Shown in pieces: positions 14,981-22,137 of a DNA stretch of 22,137 nt. The notes below the pieces were generated by a model. That model did not search any database and was not told the DNA's origin. It saw nothing but the letters and a program-made list of their open reading frames with translations. Position 1 is the first letter of the stretch, and each line of letters opens with the position of its first letter. Position numbers and translations under genes: made by a program. Source of the DNA: Clostridia bacterium (lineage in GTDB: Bacteria > Bacillota > Clostridia > Oscillospirales > CAG-272); contig JAFOGE010000079.1 of assembly GCA_017386965.1 (NCBI GenBank), forward strand, positions 1 through 22,137, written 5' to 3'.

Positions 14981-17422
14981 ATGAAAACCGAGCGGAGAAC
15001 CCATAATGGAAGACGTCCTTCCCATTACGTTGGAAGGATTCTGATTCTATTCTTTTTAGGACTCTCTGTTTTGGCAATCTTGATTGGAGTATGGGTCACT
15101 CGAAATTTTGCCTTTCACCTACCGGAGATCTATTTCTCGGAGGCAGGGCAGGGAAAATCCCCTACGTTCTATTATTACTCCTTTGAGGATCGTACCAACC
15201 GGATCGGGAGTGAAATGCCGCTCCCTTTCGGTATGTATGCGCAGCGTCCAAGGCTGCAGATTTCCTACCCCGAGATTCCAAAGAATTTGGAAAACGCTTT
15301 TCTTGCGATCGAGGATAAGCGTTTTTACAAGCATCGGGGCGTAGATTGGTATCGCACGGCCGGTGCGGGATTGAACTATGTGCTTGGCTTTTCCGACCAC
15401 TTTGGAGGTTCTACCGTCACACAGCAGCTGGTGAAAAACCTGACGGGGCAGAATGAGGTGACCTGGCGTCGTAAGCTGCAAGAGATCCTGTATGCCTTGG
15501 ATCTGGAGCGACGCTTAGACAAGAGCGAGATCCTTGCATGGTATCTGAACGTGATCCATTTCTCGGATCGGTGTGACGGCGTCGCGGAGGCGGCCGCGCA
15601 CTACTATTCCAAGGATGTGCGAGAGCTTACCGCTGCGCAGTGTGCCTCCCTGGCTGCGATCGCAAACAGTCCCGCCCGTTATCACCCCGTAAGGCATCCA
15701 GATTATAATCTGCAAAGAAGGAATTTGATTCTCTCTCAAATGTATGAGCAAGGATATTTGAGCGAGGAGGACTATCTTGAGGCAAAGGAAGAAGCGCTCG
15801 GAATTTCGATTGCCGCTTCTGACGGTGAGCGTGAGATCAATTCATGGTACGTGGATATGGTGATCGAGGACGTGATTCAGGATCTGATCCTGGAATACGG
15901 AATGAGCCGTGCAGAGGCGTCAAGACGCATTTCCTTTGGTGGATTGCAGATCTATACTGCAATGGATCCGGAGATGCAGCGTATTGTCGAGGTGAATTAC
16001 CGCGATCGCATTCAGCTTCCCAAAAACGCGCAGGGAGAATCGGCGCAATCCGGCATGATCCTGATCGATGCGGGCACCGGAGATGTTCTGGCGGTTGCCG
16101 GAGCAGTTGGGGAAAAACGCGGAAATTTCTTACAAAGCTTTGCAACGCAGACCTTGCGTCCACCCGGCTCTTGCCTGAAGCCGATCAGCGTTTTTGCGCC
16201 TGCCTTGGAAAAGGGAATCATCAACTGGGCAAGCGTTTATGATGACGTCCCGATTCGCTTTTCAGACTCCGGAAAGGCATGGCCAAAGAATGCGACAGGA
16301 ATTTATCGGGGACTGACCACGGTTTCCTATGCCGTCGCCCACTCCACCAACACCGTTGCCGTACGGATTCTCGAGGAGCTTGGTCTGGAAGAATCCTTTT
16401 TGACGGCCAAGGAGAAATTTCATTTGCCGTTGGTTTCTCTTCCAGGCGCGAACGATTGCGACTATGCCGCTCTTGCATTGGGGCAGCTGAATTACGGGGT
16501 CACCCTGCGAGATATCACAACGGCATATACGGCCTTTGCCGATGGCGGCGTTTATCATCCATGGCGCTCCTATTATCGTGTGTTGGATGCAGAAGGAAAT
16601 CTGCTTCTTTCAAACGCAGACCGAGGAGAGATCCTTTTGTCGGATTCGACCGCGGCGATCATGACAAAGCTTTTGCAGGGAGTGGTTCGGGAAGGAACCT
16701 CCTCCTCGGTCACCTTGACCTCGCTTACCGAATGCGCAGGCAAAACCGGTACGACCAACAACAATGCGGACCGTTGGTTTATCGGTTACACGCCGGAATG
16801 GATCTGCGGTGTTTGGTGCGGCTATGAATACCCGGAGCCCTTGCTTGGAAAAAACCTTTGCTCCGGAATCTGGAACACCGTTATGACCGAGATTTGTGAC
16901 GGAAGGGCAAAGAAAACCGAATTTGACGTTCCGAAGAGTGTCATTCGAGCATCCTATTGCAAGGATTCCGGGAAGCGGATCTCAGAGGACTGTCTTTTGG
17001 ATCCTCGCGGGAACCGTGAGGGAATCGGATGGTTTACGGTCGAAAATTGTCCCCTCTCCCTGTGCGACCGCCATGTTCGATGTGATTACGATCTTGAGCA
17101 TGGCGGAATTGCGGGAGCGGACTGTCCTCCCGAAAACAGAGCACCGACCGCACTGATCCGTGTTCAGCGATCCTTTCCAAAGCAAATCTACGTTAGCGAC
17201 GCGCAATACACGTACGGAGGAGATCCGATGCTCCTCCCGAAAAACACAGACTCAACCAAGTCCTATTTTGCGCCCTTTGAGAGCGGCTTTCACGGGATCT
17301 CTCACACGGAAAGCCCGTATAACCGTTCCTGTCCATTCTGTATTCCGTTGTCCGAGGAAGAAGGCAAGGAAGACCTCGAAGAAGAAACAGAGAGAGATCC
17401 CGAAACCGGAACGCTTGATTGA
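14981..17422 (+). CDS. Class A penicillin-binding protein (transglycosylase-transpeptidase)
   Basis: The 813-residue bifunctional peptidoglycan synthase has a membrane anchor at about residues 18-40. The GT51 domain shows the catalytic glutamate E111 in AIEDKRFYKHRG and GGSTVTQQLVKNL (142-154). The transpeptidase domain shows S397-x-x-K400 in PPGSCLKP, S455-x-N457 in AHSTN, and KTG (588-590). It polymerises glycan strands from lipid II and cross-links them. Beyond about residue 610 there is a 200-residue tail with ten cysteines, including YCKDSGKRISEDC, similar to C-terminal tails of other PBP1A proteins. The ATG at 14981 follows AGAGGAG; a TTG upstream at 14951 is less likely. Confidence 0.96.
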   Translation: MKTERRTHNGRRPSHYVGRILILFFLGLSVLAILIGVWVTRNFAFHLPEIYFSEAGQGKSPTFYYYSFEDRTNRIGSEMPLPFGMYAQRPRLQISYPEIPKNLENAFLAIEDKRFYKHRGVDWYRTAGAGLNYVLGFSDHFGGSTVTQQLVKNLTGQNEVTWRRKLQEILYALDLERRLDKSEILAWYLNVIHFSDRCDGVAEAAAHYYSKDVRELTAAQCASLAAIANSPARYHPVRHPDYNLQRRNLILSQMYEQGYLSEEDYLEAKEEALGISIAASDGEREINSWYVDMVIEDVIQDLILEYGMSRAEASRRISFGGLQIYTAMDPEMQRIVEVNYRDRIQLPKNAQGESAQSGMILIDAGTGDVLAVAGAVGEKRGNFLQSFATQTLRPPGSCLKPISVFAPALEKGIINWASVYDDVPIRFSDSGKAWPKNATGIYRGLTTVSYAVAHSTNTVAVRILEELGLEESFLTAKEKFHLPLVSLPGANDCDYAALALGQLNYGVTLRDITTAYTAFADGGVYHPWRSYYRVLDAEGNLLLSNADRGEILLSDSTAAIMTKLLQGVVREGTSSSVTLTSLTECAGKTGTTNNNADRWFIGYTPEWICGVWCGYEYPEPLLGKNLCSGIWNTVMTEICDGRAKKTEFDVPKSVIRASYCKDSGKRISEDCLLDPRGNREGIGWFTVENCPLSLCDRHVRCDYDLEHGGIAGADCPPENRAPTALIRVQRSFPKQIYVSDAQYTYGGDPMLLPKNTDSTKSYFAPFESGFHGISHTESPYNRSCPFCIPLSEEEGKEDLEEETERDPETGTLD

Positions 17423-17459
17423 AGCATACCGCATCTTGCAAATGCATAGATTGCATTGA

Positions 17460-17506
17460 GAGGTGCAAAAAAAGAAGCACCTCCGAGATAGGAGGTGCTT
17501 TCTTTG
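17460..17506 (+). promoter_or_regulatory. Terminator-like hairpin hiding the TspO-like ribosome binding site, with an alternative fold
   Basis: AAGCACCTCC (17475-17484) pairs perfectly with GGAGGTGCTT (17491-17500) around a 6-base loop, and TCTTTG follows. The right arm contains GGAGGTG, the ribosome binding site of the next gene. The left arm can instead pair with GAGGTGC at 17460-17466, a 7-base-pair stem that would free the ribosome binding site. The element could be the terminator of the penicillin-binding protein gene, a translational switch, or both. Confidence 0.6.
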
Positions 17507-18037
17507 TATAGTAAGCGTTACGGAAAGCTGACCGCGCGGGCATGGCTGAATCGGGAAATGGAAAATGCGCATCCCTTTGGAATGCTCCTTGCAGGCGTGG
17601 GCTGTATGTTGGGCGGGATCATTTTACGCGGTTGTGCAGGCTCGCCCTATCCCGTGATTCTGGAGCTTGGAATCGGGGAATTGATTCCGCCCGCATGGAT
17701 GATGGCCTTCCTTTGGTCGGCATCCTTTTTTACGATCGGATGTGCGGCAGGATTCGTTCTTGGTTACCGCCAAGCGGGAGGGGCAGAGGAAAAATACAAG
17801 GGATGCATGCTGTTCCTTCTGCTATACGCTGCAGAGCTTTGTTGGTATCCCGCCTTATTTGCCGCCAGACTTGTTTTCCTCAGCGCGCTTCTATGCGTTC
17901 TGATCCTGTGCATAAGCATTTGGGTAACAGCCTGCTTTTACCGCGTGGCAAAATTGGCAGGCCTTTTGCTCCTTTTGCATGACGTCTGGCTTATTTACAT
18001 GGTGATTCTGAATTTTGCAGTTCTTTTTCACGCCTGA
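17504..18037 (+). CDS. TspO/MBR-like tryptophan-rich membrane protein
   Basis: The 177-residue protein has five predicted membrane segments (about 27-44, 66-88, 100-121, 123-146 and 150-172), as in the TspO/MBR (translocator protein) family. PPAW (62-65) and the C-terminal pattern AKLAGLLLLLHDVWLIYMVILNFAVL fit TspO, where LLxPYxxWxxxAxxLN is usual; here HD replaces PY. TspO proteins bind porphyrins and sterols and act in stress or tetrapyrrole metabolism in some bacteria. The start is judged to be TTG at 17504, because GGAGGTG lies 7 bases upstream; GTG at 17495 overlaps that site. It is more divergent than typical TspO, and low conservation is possible. Confidence 0.68.
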   Translation: MYSKRYGKLTARAWLNREMENAHPFGMLLAGVGCMLGGIILRGCAGSPYPVILELGIGELIPPAWMMAFLWSASFFTIGCAAGFVLGYRQAGGAEEKYKGCMLFLLLYAAELCWYPALFAARLVFLSALLCVLILCISIWVTACFYRVAKLAGLLLLLHDVWLIYMVILNFAVLFHA

Positions 18038-19651
18038 TCAAAGCGCGTTCTCGTCCACTCTGCGAAGGATGCTTTCATAGGTCAATCCATAGCTGTTGGC
18101 GATGTCACGCGCATAGCTCTTACCGTCCGGTTTCGCACGAGTGATGAGGAAGGAACGCTTTCCTTCGCCTTCAATCCCTGCCACCAAAGTGTCGATCACA
18201 ACTCCGTTATCCGCCTTCGAACGAGCATTGATGTTGTCGATTTCCGAGGCCAGCTCGTGCAAGTGCGTGGAAAAGAGGCAGCGGCATCCAACATGCGCGA
18301 GTCCGCCCAAAACCTCTGCCGCAATATAGGAAGCCTCGTAGCTGCCCGTGGAGGAAAGGGACTCATCCAGAAGAACCAAGCTTTCCTTGGTGACACAATC
18401 GAAAATTTCGCCAAGGCGCGCGCATTCTTCACCCAGACGTCCCTTATCAATGGTATCCTCAGCACCTGTTGGGAAATGCGTATAGATCCCATCAACGGGA
18501 GAAATGGCAGCAGACTCAGCAGGGACGTACATCCCCAGCTGCATCATGACCTGTGCCAAGCCAAGCGCGCAGGTGATGACGGACTTTCCGCCACGGTTCG
18601 GTCCGGTAAGAACGTAGATCGTTGCCTGCTCGTCAAAAATCAAGTCGTTGCGAACGATCTCGTCTTCAATTTTAAGGGCTACACAGGGATTGTAAAGATC
18701 CTTCGCGGCAAAAGCGCACTCCTGTGCGGGTCTGATGTCGGGAATGCAAAGAGGGCATTCCTTTTTCCGGAGGGCATGGAGCATTTGCGTGCCGCGAACC
18801 AAAAATTCAAACTCGGGCATCAGATCAAGCAAGAACTCAGTGTTCTCCAAGACATACGTCTGCACGATCTTTTTCCAGGATCGCAAGGATGAACGGTAAA
18901 CGTCATTGATCGCACTGTTGAAGGCAAGGGAAAGTGCCATCTTCTGATTCTCATTCTGCTTCTTCCCAAAGGGAATGAGGTTGGCAATGCAGGTGTATTG
19001 ATCGTTCTTCAGGTTCAGTCGGAGGATCTTATCCAGAACGTCGCCCGACTTAAAGGACTCCGAATTGATGGAAAGGACGCCGGCCGAGCTTGGGCGCAGC
19101 TGCGCGTCCAGATTCACGCCAACGGTTACGCTTTTGATCTCGCGAACACGCTGCGTCAGCTCCTCCAGCTTTTGATTCAACTCGCGATAGTAATCACTTT
19201 CCGCCAGCTCCACGATGAGATCCGTCAGCGCGGTGAAGGCGGGACTGCGAAGCTCTTCTTTGACTGCCAGCAAGCATTCGTGCAAAACGCGAATGCTGGA
19301 AACGTAAAGCTCGATCTCGGTGATGCTGGAAAGATAGTCGTCTGCGTTTCCGCTGTCCGCCTCCAAGCGTCGAAGCTCCTTGATATCATTGAGAATCGGA
19401 ACCAGCTTGTTTAGCATTTCGGTCAGCGCGGGGCAGCGAAGCATGTCATCAAAGGTGGAGATCCGATAGCGGATGACCGATGGATCGGACGTAAAGAATT
19501 CCGAAAGGTCCCTGCTTTTGAGATGTAAGATCTCCAGCATTCCAAGCTCCTGAAGAGTAAACATATCAATATCCGGAACCGCTTTTCCGGCCTCGTGCAG
19601 CTCTTTTGCGGCGCGGTTCGGATAAATTAGGCTAAACTCCGTAAAATCCAT
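18038..19651 (-). CDS. MutS-family ATPase lacking the mismatch-recognition domain
   Basis: The 537-residue protein has helical core/lever regions (about 30-300) and a C-terminal MutS ATPase domain: Walker A GPNRGGKSV (350-358), Walker B LVLLDES (425-431) and STHLHEL with H463. Full MutS1 is about 850 residues and starts with a mismatch-binding domain with an FxE motif; that part is absent here. Such shorter MutS relatives are widespread in Bacillota and Bacteroidota and most are uncharacterised. ATP-driven DNA or branched-structure binding is an inference. The stop abuts the stop of the convergent TspO-like gene with no gap. GGAAGTGAG precedes the ATG. Confidence 0.9.
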   Translation of the reverse strand: MDFTEFSLIYPNRAAKELHEAGKAVPDIDMFTLQELGMLEILHLKSRDLSEFFTSDPSVIRYRISTFDDMLRCPALTEMLNKLVPILNDIKELRRLEADSGNADDYLSSITEIELYVSSIRVLHECLLAVKEELRSPAFTALTDLIVELAESDYYRELNQKLEELTQRVREIKSVTVGVNLDAQLRPSSAGVLSINSESFKSGDVLDKILRLNLKNDQYTCIANLIPFGKKQNENQKMALSLAFNSAINDVYRSSLRSWKKIVQTYVLENTEFLLDLMPEFEFLVRGTQMLHALRKKECPLCIPDIRPAQECAFAAKDLYNPCVALKIEDEIVRNDLIFDEQATIYVLTGPNRGGKSVITCALGLAQVMMQLGMYVPAESAAISPVDGIYTHFPTGAEDTIDKGRLGEECARLGEIFDCVTKESLVLLDESLSSTGSYEASYIAAEVLGGLAHVGCRCLFSTHLHELASEIDNINARSKADNGVVIDTLVAGIEGEGKRSFLITRAKPDGKSYARDIANSYGLTYESILRRVDENAL

Positions 19652-19693
19652 ATTCTCTCACTTCCATTTTTTATTTTGTACCATATTAAAGAT

Positions 19694-19722
19694 AGTATAA
19701 CACAAAAAAAGCAATTCGTCTA
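19694..19722 (-). promoter_or_regulatory. Sigma-A promoter for the MutS-family gene
   Basis: On the minus strand, TAGACG (19717-19722), a 17-base spacer and TATACT (19694-19699), with TGT before the -10. The -35 matches consensus at 4 of 6 positions. Confidence 0.68.
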
Positions 19723-19750
19723 TACCTTCCAAGCAAAAAAATCTTTTTGC

Positions 19751-19779
19751 TTGACAGATTTTGCGATCTATGCTACAAT
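19751..19779 (+). promoter_or_regulatory. Sigma-A promoter for the uronate isomerase-like gene
   Basis: TTGACA (19751-19756), a 17-base spacer and TACAAT (19774-19779), with TGC before the -10. It diverges from the MutS-family promoter 29 bases away. Confidence 0.88.
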
Positions 19780-19812
19780 AAAGCCGAAAACAAATCAGAA
19801 AGGAGATGCAAT

Positions 19813-20850
19813 GTGAACGAGTATCCATTTCTTTACGACTTTGGCGTTCTACCGGGGACATTTGATCTTCAAAAGCCGCTTTCCAATATTACAGAGTGCC
19901 TTCAAGGCGAGGATTTGGACCGCCTTTTACGCATTTCCTTCGGCAAACAGACAGAATCCCTTTCCGCATATGAGCGCTTTCGCTTGCTTGCAAGACTGAT
20001 GCCGGAATTGGAGCTTCATCCTTTCAAGGATTGGACGGTCTATCTTCTCAAGCAGGCCTTTGGCATCGAGGAGCCGCTCACTGCAGAATCCTGCGACTGG
20101 ATCTGGAAGGAAAGTGCGAGGATCCTTTCCGCAGATTACCCGGACGCCGCAAGCCTGCTTACCCACCTTTTGGGAAGCAATCGCCCGGGCCTTCTGTGTG
20201 GACGCGAGGATCTGCAACGCTTACAGGGAACACCGCTTTCTCCGATCCTTGACGGAAACCGGTTGCTTTTGACAGCCGCTCACACATGGAACGAATGGGA
20301 ACGTGAAATGGTTGATACGGTTTCCGAATTTCAAAGCTTTGGGAGCCGCAGTATGCTTTTTCGCATTCCCCAATCCTATCGTTTCCTTCGGCCGGATCGC
20401 TATCACACGGAGGAATCCCTTGCAAATAAGGTGCGGAGCGATGAAGAAAAGAATCTTCTCATCTCTCAGTGTCTTCGTCAGCTTTTCCTGCTCTGCAAGG
20501 AAAGCAGTTCCGTCCTGATCCTGCACGCAGAGGGTGATACAAGGGAATCGCTCGCCCTCCTTCGCTTTCTGGAACGGAGCATTGGACTCCCGAATCTCGT
20601 GCTTGCAGCCGCAAAAGCACAGGAGCTTTGTGCCTTTGCAGACTATATTGCAGAGCCACACGACGCCGTTCTGCGCTGTGGGATCTTTCTTTCGGACTAC
20701 CCATCCGAGGGAGAGCTTTGGGATGCCATCACACGCGCATCTGCACGGTATCCGTTTGGGTATTTGCAATTTATAAGCGCGGACGATCTCCGATTTTCCG
20801 CCCTGTCACGAATGCGTCCCAAGAGCCTTATGAAAAGCAAAGGCAAATAA
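19813..20850 (+). CDS. Uronate isomerase-like protein lacking metal ligands (probable pseudoenzyme)
   Basis: The 345-residue protein follows the uronate isomerase (UxaC) pattern by eye: SNITECLQGED (24-34), YERFRLLARLMPE (53-65), DWTVYLLKQAFGI (73-85), WIWKES (96-101), SVLILHAEGD (233-242), IGLPNLVL (257-264) and a final FISADDLRFSAL. In UxaC the N-terminal YDYHCH holds two zinc-binding histidines. Here the equivalent is LYDFGVLP with none. The protein is also about 120 residues shorter. Loss of isomerase activity is inferred; another role is possible. The start is GTG at 19813, set by AGGAG seven bases upstream; nearby ATGs are out of frame. It is a single gene with promoter and terminator. 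Confidence 0.62.
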   Translation: MNEYPFLYDFGVLPGTFDLQKPLSNITECLQGEDLDRLLRISFGKQTESLSAYERFRLLARLMPELELHPFKDWTVYLLKQAFGIEEPLTAESCDWIWKESARILSADYPDAASLLTHLLGSNRPGLLCGREDLQRLQGTPLSPILDGNRLLLTAAHTWNEWEREMVDTVSEFQSFGSRSMLFRIPQSYRFLRPDRYHTEESLANKVRSDEEKNLLISQCLRQLFLLCKESSSVLILHAEGDTRESLALLRFLERSIGLPNLVLAAAKAQELCAFADYIAEPHDAVLRCGIFLSDYPSEGELWDAITRASARYPFGYLQFISADDLRFSALSRMRPKSLMKSKGK

Positions 20851-20854
20851 AACG

Positions 20855-20901
20855 ATACGCCGAGAGGACCTCTAAGAGTCGCTCTCGGCGTATGCTTTTT
20901 T
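20855..20901. terminator. Bidirectional terminator between convergent genes
   Basis: A perfect 12-base-pair stem (20855-20866 with 20882-20893) with a 15-base loop is followed by GC and six T residues on the plus strand. On the minus strand CGTTTTATTT follows. It would end both the uronate isomerase-like gene and dat. Confidence 0.9.
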
Positions 20902-20907
20902 CATTCT

Positions 20908-21750
20908 TTACGCTTCCGTTTCACGTAAAAAGAGATTCAGGAGATGATCTTGGAGCTTCCGCAGAAGATCCGAAGCCTTACCGCCTACGGGTACACCATC
21001 CACCTCGCTGACGGGAATGCAAAGCGCAGACGCTGATGTAATGATGATTTCGTCAGCCTCTTTCAGGTCGGTCAGCGTATAGCATTCCTCGCGGATCGAG
21101 ATTCCAAAGTCCCGGCAGGTCTGCAACAGATGCGCGCGTCCGGTACCTGCAAGGATCATTTCGTCGGCAGGATGTGTGAGGAGAACACCGTCCTTTAAAA
21201 TGGAGAGGTTGGAATGCGCGCACTCCGTTACTGTTTCACCGCGATGTAAAATACATTCCTCAACGCCGGCCTCCACGGTTGCTTGTGTCGCAAGGACGTT
21301 TGGAAGAAGATTCAGGGATTTAATATTGCAATGGTAGAAGCGGGTATCCTCCATCGTGATGCAACGCATGGGCTTGTAGGTGTCCTTGATCTTCATGGGA
21401 CGCATCATGATCCAAAGATTGGGCTTCTCCTGCTCCGGGAAAGCATGACTTCGAAATCCGGTCCCGCGGGAAAGCTGAAAATAGACCCAGAGAGAATCCT
21501 CATCAAGACGCTTTGCCAGATCGCAGAGCAGGGAGCAAAGCTCCTTTTCCTCCATGGGGGGCTTCATGCGAAGAAGGTCTGCACTGTGGAAGAAGCGGGA
21601 AACATGCTCCTCCAGCGCGTAGATCTTATGATTGCGGCTGAAGGATACGTCATAAACACCGTCGCCAAAATAGCACGCACGATCCAGCATAGGAACCTGC
21701 ATGCGGTCCAGCTCGTCAATGACTCCGTTGTAATATCCAAGTGTTTTCAT
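20908..21750 (-). CDS. dat: D-amino acid (D-alanine) aminotransferase
   Basis: The 280-residue class IV PLP-dependent aminotransferase interconverts D-alanine and 2-oxoglutarate with pyruvate and D-glutamate, supplying peptidoglycan D-amino acids. The length equals that of Bacillus Dat (about 282). The catalytic lysine is K144 in NIKSLNLLPNVLA, equivalent to K145 of the Bacillus enzyme. RGTGFRSH (95-102) gives the RxH carboxylate trap. ETVTECAHSN holds the conserved glutamate. FGDGVYDV and THPADEMILAG are also family features. The ATG at 21748-21750 is chosen because homology begins there; a longer in-frame extension to the window edge belongs to the upstream gene. GAAAGGA lies about 11 bases upstream. 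It follows the upstream gene by 19 bases. Confidence 0.95.
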   Translation of the reverse strand: MKTLGYYNGVIDELDRMQVPMLDRACYFGDGVYDVSFSRNHKIYALEEHVSRFFHSADLLRMKPPMEEKELCSLLCDLAKRLDEDSLWVYFQLSRGTGFRSHAFPEQEKPNLWIMMRPMKIKDTYKPMRCITMEDTRFYHCNIKSLNLLPNVLATQATVEAGVEECILHRGETVTECAHSNLSILKDGVLLTHPADEMILAGTGRAHLLQTCRDFGISIREECYTLTDLKEADEIIITSASALCIPVSEVDGVPVGGKASDLLRKLQDHLLNLFLRETEA

Positions 21751-21769
21751 GAATAGGTTAATCCTTTCG

Positions 21770-22137
21770 TCAATCAGGGTTCGCCGATGCGAGAATGGAT
21801 TGGAGGAAGCGGCGTGCTTCCTCGGAATAGCCGGCCTCGGTGTCGGCAAGTGCGGCGCGCGCCACGTGCAGAACCGATCTCTCGTCAGAGAGTGCCGGGG
21901 CATGGAGCGTGCGCATGGAGCCGTCGGTATAGTACACGCTTGCGATAAAATGCACGCGGTGCAGCGTCTGATACTGCTCTTGTTCGATCGCATCGGTAGC
22001 AACGTCGATACGGTAGCAACCGTCAAGGCCTTGGAACGCTCTTCGCGGATAACGGTCTCCGACAGGTAATCGGTCATAGCCCAGTTTGTCTCACCGGCAT
22101 AACCCGACTCGTTACCAATCCAGCGTGCCTCGCCACC
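21770..22137 (-). pseudogene. C-terminal part of an unrecognised gene with an apparent frameshift, runs off window
   Basis: From the right edge one minus-strand frame gives GGEARWIGNESGYAGETNW, then MTDYLSETVIREERSKAL to about 22027, after which it turns into arginine/serine-rich nonsense. A second frame gives a credible protein from there (DGCYRIDVATDAIEQEQYQ…) to the TGA at 21770-21772. Adding one base near 22022-22030 would join them as SKAL-DGCYRI. The RWxGNExG…ETxW motif is reminiscent of GH29 alpha-L-fucosidases, but the rest does not clearly fit, so no function is assigned. It lies just upstream of dat and may share its transcript. The frameshift may be real or a sequence error. Confidence 0.55.

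Noticed and set aside
17441..17457. Small hairpin AATGCA/TGCATT after the penicillin-binding protein stop
   Set aside because: Only 6 AT-rich base pairs and no T-run; kept as a remark because it borders the 17460-17500 element.
21751..22077. Extension of dat towards the window edge, in frame
   Set aside because: Dat homology starts at 21750. The extension is partly the upstream gene and partly out-of-frame nonsense.

Overview
The window reads as chromosomal DNA of a Gram-positive, probably spore-forming member of the Bacillota (class Clostridia, likely a gut lineage). The reasons are the lepB-rbgA-rnhB-yraN gene order, strong AGGAGG-type ribosome binding sites, a PdaA-type deacetylase, a Dat-type D-amino acid transaminase and consensus sigma-A promoters. 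No species can be named from sequence alone. No rRNA, tRNA, CRISPR array or complete mobile element was seen, and no gene-free stretch exceeds 300 bases.

Layout. (1) Bases 1-143 hold the end of an AT-rich gene of unknown function. It converges on a broken membrane-dipeptidase gene, so a rearrangement border probably lies near 143-185. (2) Bases 148-4281 (minus) form one operon, read from right to left: apgM-like phosphoglycerate mutase, signal peptidase I, RbgA GTPase, RNase HII, YraN and the dipeptidase remnant. (3) Bases 4530-6733 (plus) hold a membrane-anchored protein of unknown function, then an NfeD/SPFH pair behind a perfect consensus promoter and ahead of a perfect terminator. (4) Bases 6891-8388 hold two overlapping CE4 polysaccharide deacetylases, facing a DUF624-like membrane protein on the minus strand. 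(5) Bases 9683-14363 hold an unknown membrane protein and a three-gene, translationally coupled exopolysaccharide cassette: initiating sugar-phosphate transferase, GT4 glycosyltransferase and Wzy/ligase-like polymerase. (6) Bases 14418-18037 hold a small protein with a BofC-like C-terminus, a class A penicillin-binding protein and a TspO/MBR-like membrane protein. (7) Bases 18038-22137 hold a MutS-family ATPase, a divergent protein resembling uronate isomerase without its metal ligands, a D-amino acid transaminase, and a frameshifted gene running off the window.

The shared theme is the cell envelope: protein export, peptidoglycan synthesis, peptidoglycan and polysaccharide deacetylation, D-amino acid supply, exopolysaccharide and membrane microdomains. 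Housekeeping ribosome and nucleic-acid genes are mixed in.

The most interesting items are a hairpin that hides the ribosome binding site of the TspO-like gene and has a competing alternative fold (17460-17500), the apparent uronate-isomerase pseudoenzyme (19813-20850), the uniform promoter design (all seven clear promoters have a 17-base spacer and TGN before the -10), and the broken genes at both window edges.
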